A stretch of 64,000 bases of DNA, taken from NCBI RefSeq assembly GCF_958979055.1, contig NC_084886.1, positions 8,517,154-8,581,153 on the forward strand. Reading direction: 5' to 3'. The notes under the pieces were generated by a model, which saw only the letters and a program-made list of their open reading frames with translations, ran no database searches and had not been told where the DNA came from. Made by a program: the position numbers and the translations under genes. Origin of the DNA: Alnus glutinosa. Taxonomy: Eukaryota > Streptophyta > Magnoliopsida > Fagales > Betulaceae. Shown here one piece after another: positions 49,537 through 61,945 of the stretch (the first letter of the stretch is position 1; the number at the start of each line of letters is the position of its first letter).

Positions 49537-52500
49537 CTGCTTAGCTGTATAGTCTGTTTGGTTGCCAAGAAACTTGAGCAAAAAGGAAGAAATGGTAGGA
49601 AAATAGAGACCTTATGCTTCTCTTTCAATTGGGTTCTTAATTATGTTTTCGGTACACTCGTTTAGCTGAATTAGTTTCCTTTGTAGTGTTTTCTCGGCAA
49701 ACAAACAGTGGGGGTCTTAATTTTTGTGCTGGAAATCGTGGATGCTCAATTTATATTATGTTAAAGGGATATGAATTTGTGGGTTTATGAGATTTAATAG
49801 AATGTGGATGGGAGGAAGGTGTTCGATACATCTTTTCACTCATTGAAAAATGAATTGGCATCTCGGCTTTCTGAAACATGTCTAAAGTATGGTGAGGCTG
49901 TTTTTTCATTTTTTAGTAAAGAATGAATTTCATGACTGGTGTGAACTTTAATTTCCCACCTAATTGACATTAGGTGCCACATTTTTCTATTTGGGGTTAC
50001 AATTTTTAAAAGTATCCCTATGACTTTTTAGCATCCTTAGAAATGTCATTGGGACTTGTTTCGAATTTTCCTCTCTATCAGATCAACATGTTAGGGAGTT
50101 CTTGGAGAAGTAGGAAAATGATCAAATAGCAGGCTTGGCAATGAGTAGTTCGTGAGGTCTCAAAACCAATTTTTTTTTTAATAAGTAATAAAAGTTTTAT
50201 TGAAAAAGCATAAGGCGTCCCAAAGTATACAAGAAGTATATACAGGAGCAGCCGAAGTAGTCCACAAAAAGAAAGAAACCCTCAAAAACCAAAAGCCCTC
50301 AAACCCGAACCATCAAGAACCACACTCTTCTACCCAAAAACCCAAAAGACCTAAGGTCCACGAGCCTTGCTTTTCCGACGTTGGGAGGTTGCATAATCAT
50401 CGCAATAATTAATGGAGCTACCCTCAAAACCATTTTTCAAGCTGCCCATATATGTGATTGTTTCACATTTGTTTGTTCCTTTTATTTTTTTTTTTCTAAA
50501 TTGACAAATCACCTTGTCCCCTGCCTATGTGTGTGTCTTTGGTTGACACTAGAACCATTGCCTTTTTATGTTGCATAGACTTATCTCCATAGTTCATATT
50601 CCTCAGTACCACACAATTGAAAGAGAACTTCAGCTCATCCATGCGTTGCTTTTTTATTTTTATTTTTTTCAAATTTGCATTTACATCTTTCTAAATCTTA
50701 ATTTTTTCCTTCGCAGGTAGAGCTTGCTGCACTTCTCCATGATATAGGTTATTATTCCTCACGCTCCTACTAGCAGACACGCTTTTTATTCTAACTTATG
50801 AATCTGGTGTAGGTGGTTAGTTCTTCCCTCTTCTTTCATTTGTAGGCTATATTAATGGTGCAAAAAACATGCATATGTACCCAAATATACACAAGCTTCC
50901 CCCCCCCGCGCACGCGTAATTTAAACTGTTTTTCTTTTCATTTTCTGCATGTGCGCGAGTGTGTGTGGGTGCAAGGTTAAAACACATAAAAACAAGAAAG
51001 CATGCTGGCACGCGCGCGCACACATATATTGTAATGCAATCTTATAAAGCTACTGATCTTTTTAATTATTGGTTGCTGCATGCAGGTGACTACAAATACT
51101 TGAGGTTTGTATTTCTCTTGCTTGCTTAATGTAAGAAACTGGTTCTTATTGTGCTTCAAAATGCAAAAAGAGTCTGTTGGTTAGGCTTTTATAAAGTGAT
51201 ACTTACCAATGGGTTTTCTTATGATTATCTTTAATATATTAGTGCTCAAAGACGTGCATTATATTATTGAGGTTTTGTGTCCCATTTTCTACTACTGAAG
51301 TTTATCCTCTTTTTTTTTTGTGTGTGTTCTTCCACAAATGGCACATACAAGGATTTCTGTTATGCTTATTACACTGGACAAAGATATAAATACATATGTA
51401 ATTCACTCATTATTGCATACACATTTAAAGCCGTATCCCCTCAATTGCACTCCTTTATGATTGTTATGCTGTGAAACTCATGTTTCTCTGGGCAAACCAT
51501 GGCTGAGTTTTTGACTTTCCAATTTGTAAGATTTTTATTTTCTGGTTTTGGGTTTTAAGTTATTTATTTATTTATTTATTTTTCATTTAGTTCCTTTTTT
51601 TTCCCCCTTCTTTCTGTGATCTATTAGCTGCTATTGTGACATGTAGAGATCCATCTGATGAGAAAATTGTTGAAAATTTTCTTGAGCAAGAGTGCATAGA
51701 GGAGCACAAGAAGATGAAGATTTTACAGATTATCAAGGGAATGGGTCAGTTCTTTGGAGGCTATTGTTTGTGACTTTTAAACATTTGCTCTTGTTTGAAT
51801 TTATTTTCTTCTTATTTTGGTACCATCTCAAGTTTAAGATTATGACAATAACTAAGCATGTAGATATCAAATCAGGTTCTATTTTTTTTTATGGTAAAAC
51901 TATAGGTGAATAATTTTAAAATTGTTAAGATATTGTGGTCTATTTGACAGCTGACGGACTTTTTGATTAAATGTGGTTATGATTGTTTATGGTTCTGAAT
52001 ATAGATCATCTGTCATGCAGAATGTTGGAGAAGAGATGGATTATTGTATGATTTAATCCATCCTTTCTGATTTCCGTCTCTTAGTTCTTGTTATTTCTTC
52101 TTCTACTTTCTGTATGGAACACTGTTTTTTTTTGTTTTAGAACCCATTCTGATAGTTGAGGCATATTCTCCCTCTACAACAATTAGTGACAGTTAGACTT
52201 TGGCATATTTTTACACTATTTTTTGCAAAATAGCCTCGTTTTCCTGATATTCTTAGCATGTATTATATTTTTGGAGCACCCAAAATGACATTCAGAATCC
52301 AATATATTTTTTTTCTAATTGTTTTTTTTTTTTTTTTTGATAAGAAATTGCAATTTATTAAAAAAAAGCGAAGACGCCCCTAGTACACATGGAGTATACA
52401 AGAAGCAACAGCCTCACTACCGACTTGACAAGGAACAGCCCACAAAACAACCCAACCTTAAGCCCCTAAAGCTCACAATCCTCAATCATATCCCACCGCC

Positions 52501-54270
52501 TATGATCCTCATCAAGGGCAGAGAGGAATTTTTTCTAATTGTTCAAAGAATCCATAGTATCATTTTTCTTTTTTGGGAATACCTAGTCTTAGTTTGCAAA
52601 AACTAGACTTTGGGTGGAGGCTTCATTTAAATTACGTATAAACATGTTACTAGATTTAGTATGAGTTTAAGGAATATAAGCCAATGGGGCGATTTGAACA
52701 AACCTTTAACCACTTGGACCAATTCAGTAATATTTTCTAAATTTTATGGACTATTAGTGATGGCCAATAAATTCCCATGGGCACTATCTTTTGAATAAAT
52801 CTAAATTTGTTGCAACAGTATTCTGCTAGGGTGAAGTTTGTTGCATATAATTGCGACAATTCAGGGCTTTCTCAGAAATTTACACTAGTGGAGGTTTTTT
52901 TTTTTCCTGTTGTTTTTTCCTGCAACAGTGACTTCAACACTATTCTTACTGAGCAAAGTTGTGTTTACTCAAAACTTCTGGTTGGTTTGGCTTATGAACA
53001 TATCAGTAGATACGGTACAAATGTTCTATGAATGTGTAATTATCAAAGTTCTGTGACATGCACACACATTTCTTTTGACCCCCCCCCCCCCCCCCCCCCG
53101 TCCCCCCAACACACACACACACAAACAGACGTATCTATGTTAATATTCGTCATTGCATTCTATTTGGATGTCAAAAGGAAATCATTACATGATTTTGTAC
53201 GCCAGTACTTGATATGGATGCTTAGGAATAAAAAGAAGTTTATGGTTCATATTCTCACAACGAATAATTTTTACCTGGAGCCATCTTCAAAGATTAATCT
53301 TGGAACTTGTTTTGGCTGCTTATTTTATTTTTCCTATTTTTAGTTCAGATTTCTTGGTCTTTGTCATAAGTATGAATTTCCTCTATTTCTTGTTGCAGTG
53401 TGCACATTTTATGTTTAAATTCAATCAGAATTTGAAAATTTTAGGTATATACCTTTTTCATCTATGAAACTAGCATAGAATTTTATTTTAGCTATTGACA
53501 TTATATTACTCTATCTTGTAATGCTTTTAGTTTGAAGCACCTTTCAATTGACTATTACGTTTTGTTATTTGTTGAAACACATTATATGCTTGTATGGGAT
53601 TAAACTTCTGAAAATTTTGCTTCTTTTGACTCTTTACTATAGTTCATATTTATTCCTGTGAAAGTAATTAGGACAGATGTACCTTTAAATTTTCAGGTTT
53701 TAAAGAGGAAGTTGCCGGGCTTGCAAATGGTGAACTTTTTCCAGAATTGGGAATTGTGCAAGATGCTGATCGTCTTGATGCAATTGGTGCAATTGGTAAT
53801 TTGTGGATTTCATATGCCCTTCTGTATAAAGTGCATCCATATTATACTGACAAGCTATGCACAAATCTTAAGCTGTCTCTGAATTTCAGGCATTGCTCGT
53901 TGCTTTACTTTTGGTGGAAGTAGGAGCAGGGTGCTACATGATCCTACGATTCAGCCTCGATCAGATTTATCCAAGGAACAGTACATGAAGAAAGATGAGC
54001 AGACTACTGTGAATCATTTTCATGAGAAGCTTCTCAAGCTCAAGGATTTGATGAAAACCAAGGTAAAAGCGATGAGGTTTTCTTATCGTTTGTGTGTGCT
54101 TACAACACAACAGATGAATGTGCATGGTTAGACTTTTATAGATTTATATTCACTATATTTGGGGGGTTTGGCTTTAAACTCAGGCTGGGCGGAAGAGGGC
54201 TGAGAGAAGGCACAAGTTCATGGAGGAGTTTCTAAAGGAGTTCTATGAAGAGTGGGATGGGAGAGCTTAA
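49325..54270 (+). CDS. HD-domain phosphohydrolase
   Basis: Seven exons: 49325-49489, 50717-50747, 51086-51104, 51647-51744, 53697-53795, 53890-54062, 54184-54270; 223 residues, all GT-AG and in frame. The HD-superfamily metal-binding pattern is complete: His29 in SHDAAHVWRVRELA, His63-Asp64 in LAALLHDIGDYKYL, and Asp129 in QDADRLDAIGAIGIARC. The following FTFGGSRSR and the C-terminal KDLMKTKAGRKRAERR segment are typical of the YpgQ/YedJ-like branch present in bacteria, fungi and plants; bacterial YpgQ is a nucleotide pyrophosphatase. Substrate in plants is unknown to me. No obvious signal peptide, so probably cytosolic or nuclear. Exons 2 and 3 are only 31 and 19 nt long. Introns 1 and 4 carry small retroposon insertions. 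Confidence 0.92.
50169..50422 (-). mobile_element. 5'-truncated LINE/SINE insertion with target-site duplication
   Basis: In intron 1 of the HD gene. Starts with an oligo-T tract (A tail on the minus strand), followed by AATAAGTAATAAAAGTTTTA and CATAAGGCGTCCCAAAGTAT. It is flanked by CTCAAAACCA at 50159-50168 and 50423-50432. About 254 bp, inserted antisense to the gene. Similar in plan to the copy at 52322. Confidence 0.8.
52322..52528 (-). mobile_element. 5'-truncated LINE/SINE insertion with target-site duplication
   Basis: In intron 4 of the HD gene. An oligo-T start, GATAAGAAATTGCAATTTAT, then GAAGACGCCCCTAGTACACA and GGAGTATACAAGAAG. It is bounded by TTTTTTCTAATTG at 52309-52321 and 52529-52541. 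About 207 bp, antisense to the gene. It shares the plan (T-tract, GATAAG/AATAAG, GGCG/ACGCCCC, GTATACAAGAAG) with the copy at 50169, so both are 3' ends of one retroposon family. Confidence 0.85.
53079..53125. repeat. Poly-C tract and (CA)n in intron 4 of the HD gene
   Basis: About 21 consecutive C, a short GTCCCCCC break and then about eight CA units. Confidence 0.9.
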
Positions 54271-55213
54271 AAGAGAAACCTGTTCTTACTGTTAGCAATT
54301 TGATCGATCCTTCAATTTAATACAAAAATGAAATGATTTGATTTAATAGTTCTTCTTTAATCTTCTATATTCCAACATCACACATGGACAAAATGCCAAA
54401 TAAGTTTTGGATGTATGGGCTTTTGCATGTTTTTGTTGTTGGAATGTACATGTTCAACATGGATAACACATGAACTAGACAATTATAGTTGGCATTAAGT
54501 GCATGAATTAGCATAAAAAAATAAAATAAAATAAAATAAAAAACGTATTTTGCTAAGTTGCGAGATATAGATCCATCATCCATCTTGTGTTTTATTTGAT
54601 ATTTACCTTTTTGGGTTAACTGAGTGAATGGTTCTTTTAATTGGTAGCTCACGGAGGTTGGGGGTGGTTTATCCAACTTTCCTCTATTCTTTTTTTTTCT
54701 TTTAATTTTTGTGCTGCTTTCTTTCATGAGTAGCCATCTGTCGTCCTTGATGGCCTATCTCTCTCTGAGTTCTTGTCAAATATGTGTTAAAAAAATACTA
54801 CAAATTAAAAACAAATAAAGTTTTTTAAATAACTGTGTTAAAATGCAAAGTAAAATGCATAAATTTTTATTTTTTATTTTATTTTCCTTCTGGCTGAATG
54901 AATGCAGAGGTAGACCATTAACCATCAGATTATTAACAATCGCTAATTATCAAATTATGAACATTAATATTCCAATCAACAATTAATCAACACCCATATC
55001 CATTATTACTATTCAAATGTAGGTTGCTAAACACATAACCAAATGCAACCTTCTCATGATTCTCTCTCACTCTACAAATTTTCAATCATAATTCTCATTG
55101 ACGCAGTGCAACAGTACCATTGATATAACTCGAACTATGCAGAGCACATATAAAAGAAGAAAGAAATAGAAATAGAAAGACTACTATTATTGACACCCCC
55201 ATGAAAGCCTTCA
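54271..55213. other. Spacer between convergent HD and CYP86B genes
   Basis: About 940 bases, presumably containing both 3' UTRs. Holds (AAAAT)n-type units near 54517-54541. No gene seen. Confidence 0.5.
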
Positions 55214-57551
55214 TCAATATTTAATCTTGAAGTACTTTTGAAGCTCCGACTCGTCACGCCTATCAAGCTTCACCTTCAGCCCATGCTTCATGTACATAGT
55301 CAATGCGAGCTTTGGTGCCACTGGGTGATTTTCCACCACCTTCACACGGTAGTGATAAATGATGGAGGCGGCGACGGATTTCATTTGATAGTAAGCAAAG
55401 TCTTTTCCCAAACAAAGGCGTGGGCCGCCGTTGAAGGCCGTGAACTTGTAGGCTGATTCGCTCATAAACCGGCCGTCTCTCAGCCATCTCTCTGGATTAA
55501 ACTCCCTACAATCCTTTCCCCATATGGCTTCCATCCGCCCCATTGCATAGATTGCATAGATCACTTTTGTTCCTTTTTTTAGCACCGTCCCATCCGGAAA
55601 TACATCATCTTCAACAACCTAAATGTTGAGACATATAATATTGTTCATTAGAACTTGCAAAACTAGGAGATCATTTGACCGAATAGTAGCTCTGTTTGGT
55701 AACGGTTTTTTTTTTTGTTTTCCTACTTTTAGCCCCAAAAAGGAAAAGAAAAATTAAAATAAAAAAGTTTTGTCAAACAAACCCGTATTTTTTTAATTAA
55801 GAAATATTAATGTGATTAAATTCTAATAATTCAATTTAAAAATAATAATTAGGATTTATAAAATTGTATATGATAAAATATCGTAAGATTGTATTTTTTT
55901 TCTTTCTTTTCTCTATTTTACAAATATTATGAAAAATAGAAGGCCATGAAATGGATATATATATTTCTTCGTTTATAAATTTTATTTAAAATACCATCTG
56001 TATTTATTGCCTGTGATAGCATATGCATAGGGGGAAATTAATGTTAAATTTATGATTGGCGGCCTAATTGCTCTGGTTTGAAAAAGTCAAGTGATGCTAT
56101 TTCTCCAAAAAAGCAGGGAAAAAGAAAAAGAATATTAATAGGTAGGACTTGCCTCCTTGTGATCCACAGGCACTGAAGGATACAACCTGAGAGCCTCCGA
56201 TAGAGCGGCATGCAAATAATCCATCTTCTTTATCTCTTCTGCTCTAAATATCAATGGGCTTTCGCACTGATCTCCCCTTTTTACCTCCTCTCTTTCACCC
56301 ACTATCCCGCATATCTCTTCAAGAATTCTCTCCTCCACCGCCGGATTCTGATCAAGCAGCCAGAAAAACCAACTCAACGCCACCGAAGAAGTGTCTCTCC
56401 CGGCAAGTATAAAGTTCACGCAAATATCCCGCAGGAACTTGTCCGAAAAAGGTTGCCCGTCCTCATCTTTCAGCCCCATGAACACCGTCAAGAGGTCCGA
56501 CCTGATACATAACAGATGTAAAAAAAAAGTGTTATAATATAATTTAAATAAATAAACCAATATTTTTTGTAAAGCTTAAACTTTTATAATAAATAATAAT
56601 TTAAGACGACCTTTGTTTCTTAATATGGTCGGATTGCAGAGAGAGCTCCTTCTTTCTTGTCCGAATCACATCGTCGGCAAACTCGTCCACTGCTTTTATT
56701 GATATCTTAAGCTTCTTCTCCGTTCCCAAGTTGAAATGCCTCATGGCCTTCCATATACACGTGGGGGTGACAAAGCGGAACACTGTGGCTTCCGTTGCGT
56801 CCTCAAAGGCTTTGGCAAATGGTATTTCCGGCAAACCCGGGTTTAAACACCCAGGATCAGCCCCGAACGCTATCATGCACACATTATCAAAAGTTAAGCG
56901 TAATAAGATGTCCTGGAGATCGATAGGGATGGACTGTTTGATGGAGTTCTCTAGTACGGGCAAGAGCCTGGAGTGGACGAGTTCAAGCAATGACTCGATG
57001 GTCAACTGGCGGAACTTGGCCGAGTGGAATTCAATGCTTGCAGTCTTCCTTTGTCGTTGCCAGGTGTCATCGTCGGCGCTAAATATCCCGTCGCCGAGAA
57101 GATCACGAACCGTGTCCCTGAAATACGGCCCTTTAGGAAAATTCGGGAACTTTGACTTGAGAAGATGTTCCAAGTTACGGGGGTCGGACGTCACGACGCA
57201 GTTGAGACTACTAAACCAAGGGCCTTTGAATCTAAACGTTCCGTTTTGGTGGCGAAGAACATCGGTGAGCCACTCGTACATGTTGGTTCGAAGGCCGGCC
57301 GCCAAGGAAGGTAGCATTCCGAGGACGGGCCAAACGGGTAGGCCTTGAAGCTTCTTTTGCCTTAACGAGCGAATGGCTACGAAAACAAAAAGAGCTAAGA
57401 AGAGCTCTAGGATTTGGATATCTTGCAAGAAAAAGAGCCGGAAACTGAAGTATCCGGCGGCAAGGTGGTCATCAGAGGAAGAAGAAGAGGTGAGATTGGC
57501 AAGGGCGATCATGGTGTTGGGATGATAGGGAATCGGGGCGGTAGTGGTCAT
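55214..57551 (-). CDS. CYP86B1: Cytochrome P450 CYP86B1-type very-long-chain fatty acid omega-hydroxylase
   Basis: Exons 57551-56611, 56501-56153 and 55618-55214 give 564 residues. Features: an N-terminal membrane anchor (ILELFLALFVFVAIRSL) and the proline hinge GLPVWPVLGMLPSL; CYP86-type text such as NGTFRFKGPWFSSLNCVVTS and FPNFPKGPYFRDT; I-helix AGRDTS (347-352); ExxR in EALRLYPSVPVDHKE; heme-binding loop FNGGPRLCLGKD with Cys499. Closely resembles Arabidopsis CYP86B1 (At5g23190), an ER enzyme that omega-hydroxylates C22-C24 fatty acids for suberin polyesters. All key residues are present. Intron 2 begins GC rather than GT (GAG|GCAAGT), a recognised minor donor class, and the exon join keeps the conserved HKE-VVEDDVFPDG reading. 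An unusually long N-terminus (about 35 residues before the anchor) could mean a downstream start, but Met14 is also possible. Confidence 0.95.
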
Positions 57552-59648
57552 GTGTTATATGGGGGATGGTACTTGTACTTGTGTTTCTTGGCCTTGGCGT
57601 TGGCGTTGGCGTGCATGTTTTTACCCAAGCGTTATGATTTGGTGAGCTGAAATATAATGGGTGGCTAGCTGCTTTTTATGTCACTGCCTAACAGATTATA
57701 TTTCTTGAACCAATTGGGAAAATGTTTAATTTCTTTTACCAATTCGGAATTTAGGGGACAAATAGGTTGACACCCTTTTGTAGGCCGAATTGAGGATATT
57801 TGGAGGATGGAAAGTGGGTGCGGCGGATAACCTAAGTGCAACTATTGATACAGTACTACTACTTCTAATTATTCCCTAAGTTTCCAACCGTGCCTTAATT
57901 ATTATATTAATATGTATTAACTATTAATTAAAAATAACCGTATATATATATAGTAATAGAAGAAAAACTATATATGCATGCGGGTGGGAATTAAGGTGAC
58001 CAACACATGAAAATATGCGGCAGAGTTACGTTACTTGGATAAATGGCTAAAACTTTTGACCTTAATTAATTAGCTTTTACGGCCGGTTGTATCCGGGGAG
58101 CCGCCCATCTGAGCCGTTGCTAATTCCTTTTCTTTCTCTTTACTGATTTGATTTCAGGTTGACGTATCCAACCGCTAAAATTTGTGTTCAAGTTTGCTTG
58201 AGAGCCAGATCGATAAACCCTAGTCAACTGTATATATTTATTGCAAATGGGTTGGACTACAGACTAATGGTTGATGGTCAGTAAGTTTAATTAAGGTTAT
58301 CAATTAAGTATTAATTAGAGGAAGAAAAAAAATATTAAGGGATAACGTACTGCACTTAAAGTTATTTAACTTTCACCCTTTTCGACATAAGGTACTTGAA
58401 CTTTAAAATGTTTTAATTAGGGGCCTTTTGTTAAGATTTTTCATTAAATCTTATCAAAAAATTTAAAATACCCTGTGTTTATTTCTTTAAAAAAATTTAT
58501 AAAAATTTTCAAAGATTCAGGTATGAGTATTTTTGTAAATTCCGTTAAATTCCAACCGGCCAACACTTAAATTCTAACAATTTTTTTTTTCTTTTTTCCT
58601 AGAAAAAAAAAAAAGGAAAATTTTGAAAATTTTGATAGGATTTAACAGAAAATCTTAACGGATGACTCATAATTAAGACTTTCCAAAAAATAAATACCCT
58701 AAGGGAAATGATCAAAATACTCAGGTCCCACCACAATGTGTCTTGTTGTTGTACCATTGTTGTACTTCAAGAGTATAAGTATCATTTCCCGATTCTTTGA
58801 GGATGAGAAACGAAGAATTAGGAAGCATTTCTGAAAAAGAAAAAAAGAAAAAAGAAAAAAGAAAAAAATGGGACATGCACGTTACATATATACTCAGCAC
58901 ACGTTTTGGAGTTGCACGCTGCATCTTACATAATTCAATTCCAGCTAATTCACAAATTGTAGTGTGTATAGTTGACAAGTACTTAAAAAACAAATACAGG
59001 CCACTAATTAAGAAATAATATTCCACCTAAATAGGTAGCATGTTTATTTATTTATTTATTTTTTATATTTTTTTTTGGGTGTGGGGGTGGGTTAGGGAGA
59101 ACAGAAACATTTTGGAATGATCTATTGGCTTTCTACCCGCTAAAATTTAAAAAATAATTTTATTTAATAGATTGTTATATAATTTTAATGACGTGTTAGT
59201 AAAAATTAGTCATTAATTTTTTTTAAGACAAAATTTTTTTATAAATTAATTTGTAAGAAATTTCATACAAATTATATTTAAGATTGACATGTGAGAAGCA
59301 TATGTTGTTTTACTAGCACGTGTTTCTCACATACTTTTTTAATAACATTAATAAAAAAACATGTGTTTCTTACCTACTTAAAAAATACATATCACTTTAA
59401 TTTTTACTGCTACATTATCAAATTTAATGCATTATATTTTTATTAATACACAACATTAAATACAACAATTTTAAATCCGGCAGTAATTTCTCTCTTTTCT
59501 TTGCATGTTCTTCTTTTTCCTCGAACAGTACAAGCACGGCACCATTAATATGAGGAGCGTAAAAGGAATTCTACGCACTAAATGCTTCTTTTGACTTTGA
59601 AAATCATTTTTGTCAACTACTAATATTTGGGGTTCAACAAATATAGAT
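57552..59648. other. Upstream region of CYP86B1-type gene and repeats
   Basis: The first ~100 bases include repeated GTTGGCGTTGGCGTT on the plus strand close to the start codon. Further out is AT-rich sequence with the fold-back at 58345-58715 and no gene. Confidence 0.4.
58345..58715. repeat. Fold-back (MITE-like) element
   Basis: GTTAAGATTTTTCATTAAAT then CTTATCAAAAAATTT (about 58431-58465) pairs with AAAATTTTGATAGG then ATTTAACAGAAAATCTTAAC (about 58625-58660). Pairing continues outward more weakly (GTACTTGAACTTTAAAATG against CTTTCCAAAAAATAAATACC). An old long-inverted-repeat element with no coding capacity. Confidence 0.7.
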
Positions 59649-59934
59649 GATGTTTGGCAAGTGTTTATACGTAACATTATAGTGATCGTTGATTTTAGAC
59701 TTAGTAAAAGGTGAAGTTGTGATATAAAATTAAAAAAAAAAATGTATAAAAAAGTGAAATTGTTTTGTATAATAGTGAATTTGTTTATTTGAATAATAAT
59801 AAAAAATTATTGATGTGATATAAAAAGTAAATAAAAAATAAAAATATTTTCATATTAATTATTATTGAAAAAATATGAAAAAGTAAAAAAAAAGTTATGT
59901 GAATAGTGGCTAGCACTGGCCTTTGCCAAACATC
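59649..59934. mobile_element. MITE with 12-bp perfect inverted termini
   Basis: Bounded by GATGTTTGGCAA (59649-59660) and TTGCCAAACATC (59923-59934). The interior shares GTGATATAAAATTAAAAAAA, TTTTGTATAATAGTGAATTT and AATAAAAAATTATTGATGTG, in the same order, with the copies at 30575, 44100 and 47545. No coding capacity. The best-preserved member in the window. Confidence 0.8.
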
Positions 59935-60711
59935 GCCATTAGGGTGTCAACTGTGAACGGCCAATATAATTTAGATTATATTATATTTCAAAAACTTGTT
60001 TGAATATTTTTTGAATTTCAAAATAATAAAACCCATATATATATATATATATATATTTGAAATCAGTTTTTTTGTTTTATAATAATAATAAAAAAAATCA
60101 ATTTTATAAATATTTTTCTCAATTATATTCAATTCAATTCACACTCCCAAACATCTTTTCTAAATTTTGTTTCAAATTCTTTAAACTATCAAAATATCGA
60201 ACACCCATACGTCCTTAACTTACTCCCAAACAAAATTTACCACAAATTTGAATTTATTTTGTTTTTTTTTTTTTTTTTTATATGGGACATATATGCGATA
60301 TGTCCCTAATAAAGAAGCATGATTATCTTTATTATTATTTTTTAACATTTGAAATGGTGATAATAAATATGAATAGTGATAGGAGTATTATAAAATTTAT
60401 GGAGCGTTACTCACCTAATTTTATGGAGGATCGGACGTACGGTGCACGTGAAGTAACAGTTTAATAACTTCGACAGTTTATGAACAAATAGATATCAATT
60501 TTTATTTATTTAAGATTATTATTTACGAAACTATAGAATCAGCCAAGTGTAAGGTGTGGAACTAATTAGTTATTAGCTTTTGACACCGAATTTGATAAGG
60601 ATGGGGTCGTATCAGATGCATCATGACAAGTAGTCAAATCAGTTTATAACCCAACTAAAAAAATATATTAATTAAATAAATTTTATTTTCCTAAGATAGT
60701 CCATATATTGG

Positions 60712-60750
<39 letters not shown>

Positions 60751-61727
60751 ATAAATAAAAAAAATTATAAACCAAGCTAGACAGTGACTTGCCATTATTT
60801 AAATTAATGTGAAAACCTGTCGGTCGCTAATCGCTATCATATATATACACTCGGTATCTAATGGGGGCTATATATCTTGAATAAACCTTTCGATGATCGG
60901 AAAATTGGATCATATAATTAACATGCAAAAAGTTTAGAGTTGGACAAATTAAATTATTAAAAATCTATATGCCTATAGAATCCATGGAAGAGTTTCACAA
61001 AGCTAGCTCTACAAAGCCGGGAGGCCACTATATATGGAGGAATTAAAGTGAAAAGTTGTACCAGTTGTAACTTATATATCTAACTTTAGCTGATTCGTGA
61101 GCAGCATGTAAGGCGATAGAGGCCCGGTTTGAAAACTTCTTTCTCTCACCCTCCAATTTTTACCTCGAAGTAGGTGACATCTTTGCAGACTTATCTATTT
61201 TATTTTACCCCGCTTTCCCTAATTTTTTTTTTTTTTTTCATTTTATCCCTTCTTTTGTTATTTTCCATCTTCCCCAAAAGGGAAATGCTGTCGGCCAGTG
61301 AAAGGCTGCATCACATTTTAAAAACAAATGCCAAAAATACAGTAGCAAGTTGGCGCGGGGGGGGGGAGGGGCAAGAAAAATGGGTTTTGAAACGGGGCCA
61401 AAATTTTGTAGAAACTTGTGGCTTCAACGTACGTGTTATGATTGAAGTTGATGCATTGGAAATACTAAATAGTACAGGCTAAGCAGAGGAACGGATGCTG
61501 TTGGAACAGGAACGGGCAACTGATGGAGGCCAGGATGCAAAAACTATAATGCACAAGTTTTCTTTCTTCTTCTTTTTGAAGAAGAAGCAATGATTTGCTT
61601 CTGCATTAAATCATCTCAATGATTTCCTTCTGCATTAAATTTCCTGCATGGTGTAATTATGCACTTTAGCAATTAGATCACTTCAAACCAACCCAACCGT
61701 TGAATTGGGTGCGGTAGACAGAATTGG
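59935..61727. other. Intergenic, no gene seen
   Basis: AT-rich with a (TA)n at about 60036-60056, a poly-T tract at about 60716-60743, and a poly-G (G9) near 61357-61365. An open frame at 61174-61482 is low-complexity at its start and resembles nothing I know. Confidence 0.45.
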
Positions 61728-61945
61728 ATTTTTTTTCATTTTAAATGAAATAATTCATATTTATTTTATGGTCAGAATTTAAAGTTGATACATCAAATGA
61801 TGTACATGATTTAACATTATTTAATTTTTTTTAAAAGACGTGTTAACATTGATTTCATATATATCATTAGCTGTATTAACTTTAAATTCTGATATTTCAT
61901 TTGAAATAAATACTACATTAAATGAGATGGAGAAAATCTTATTCA
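61728..61945. repeat. Fold-back element with about 100-bp arms
   Basis: The left arm contains TCAGAATTTAAAGTTGATAC then ATCAAATGATGTACATG; the reverse complement of the right arm reads TCAGAATTTAAAGTTAATAC then AGCTAATGATATATATG. Outer parts (TTTCATTTTAAATGAAATAA) also pair. The arms nearly meet, so the element could form a long hairpin if transcribed. Confidence 0.8.

Noticed and set aside
56731-57348. Plus-strand 205-codon frame
   Set aside because: Antisense shadow of CYP86B1-type exon 1, with no family resemblance.
61174-61482. 102-codon plus-strand frame
   Set aside because: Starts in a poly-T-encoded Phe/Leu run, contains a poly-G tract and resembles no protein family.
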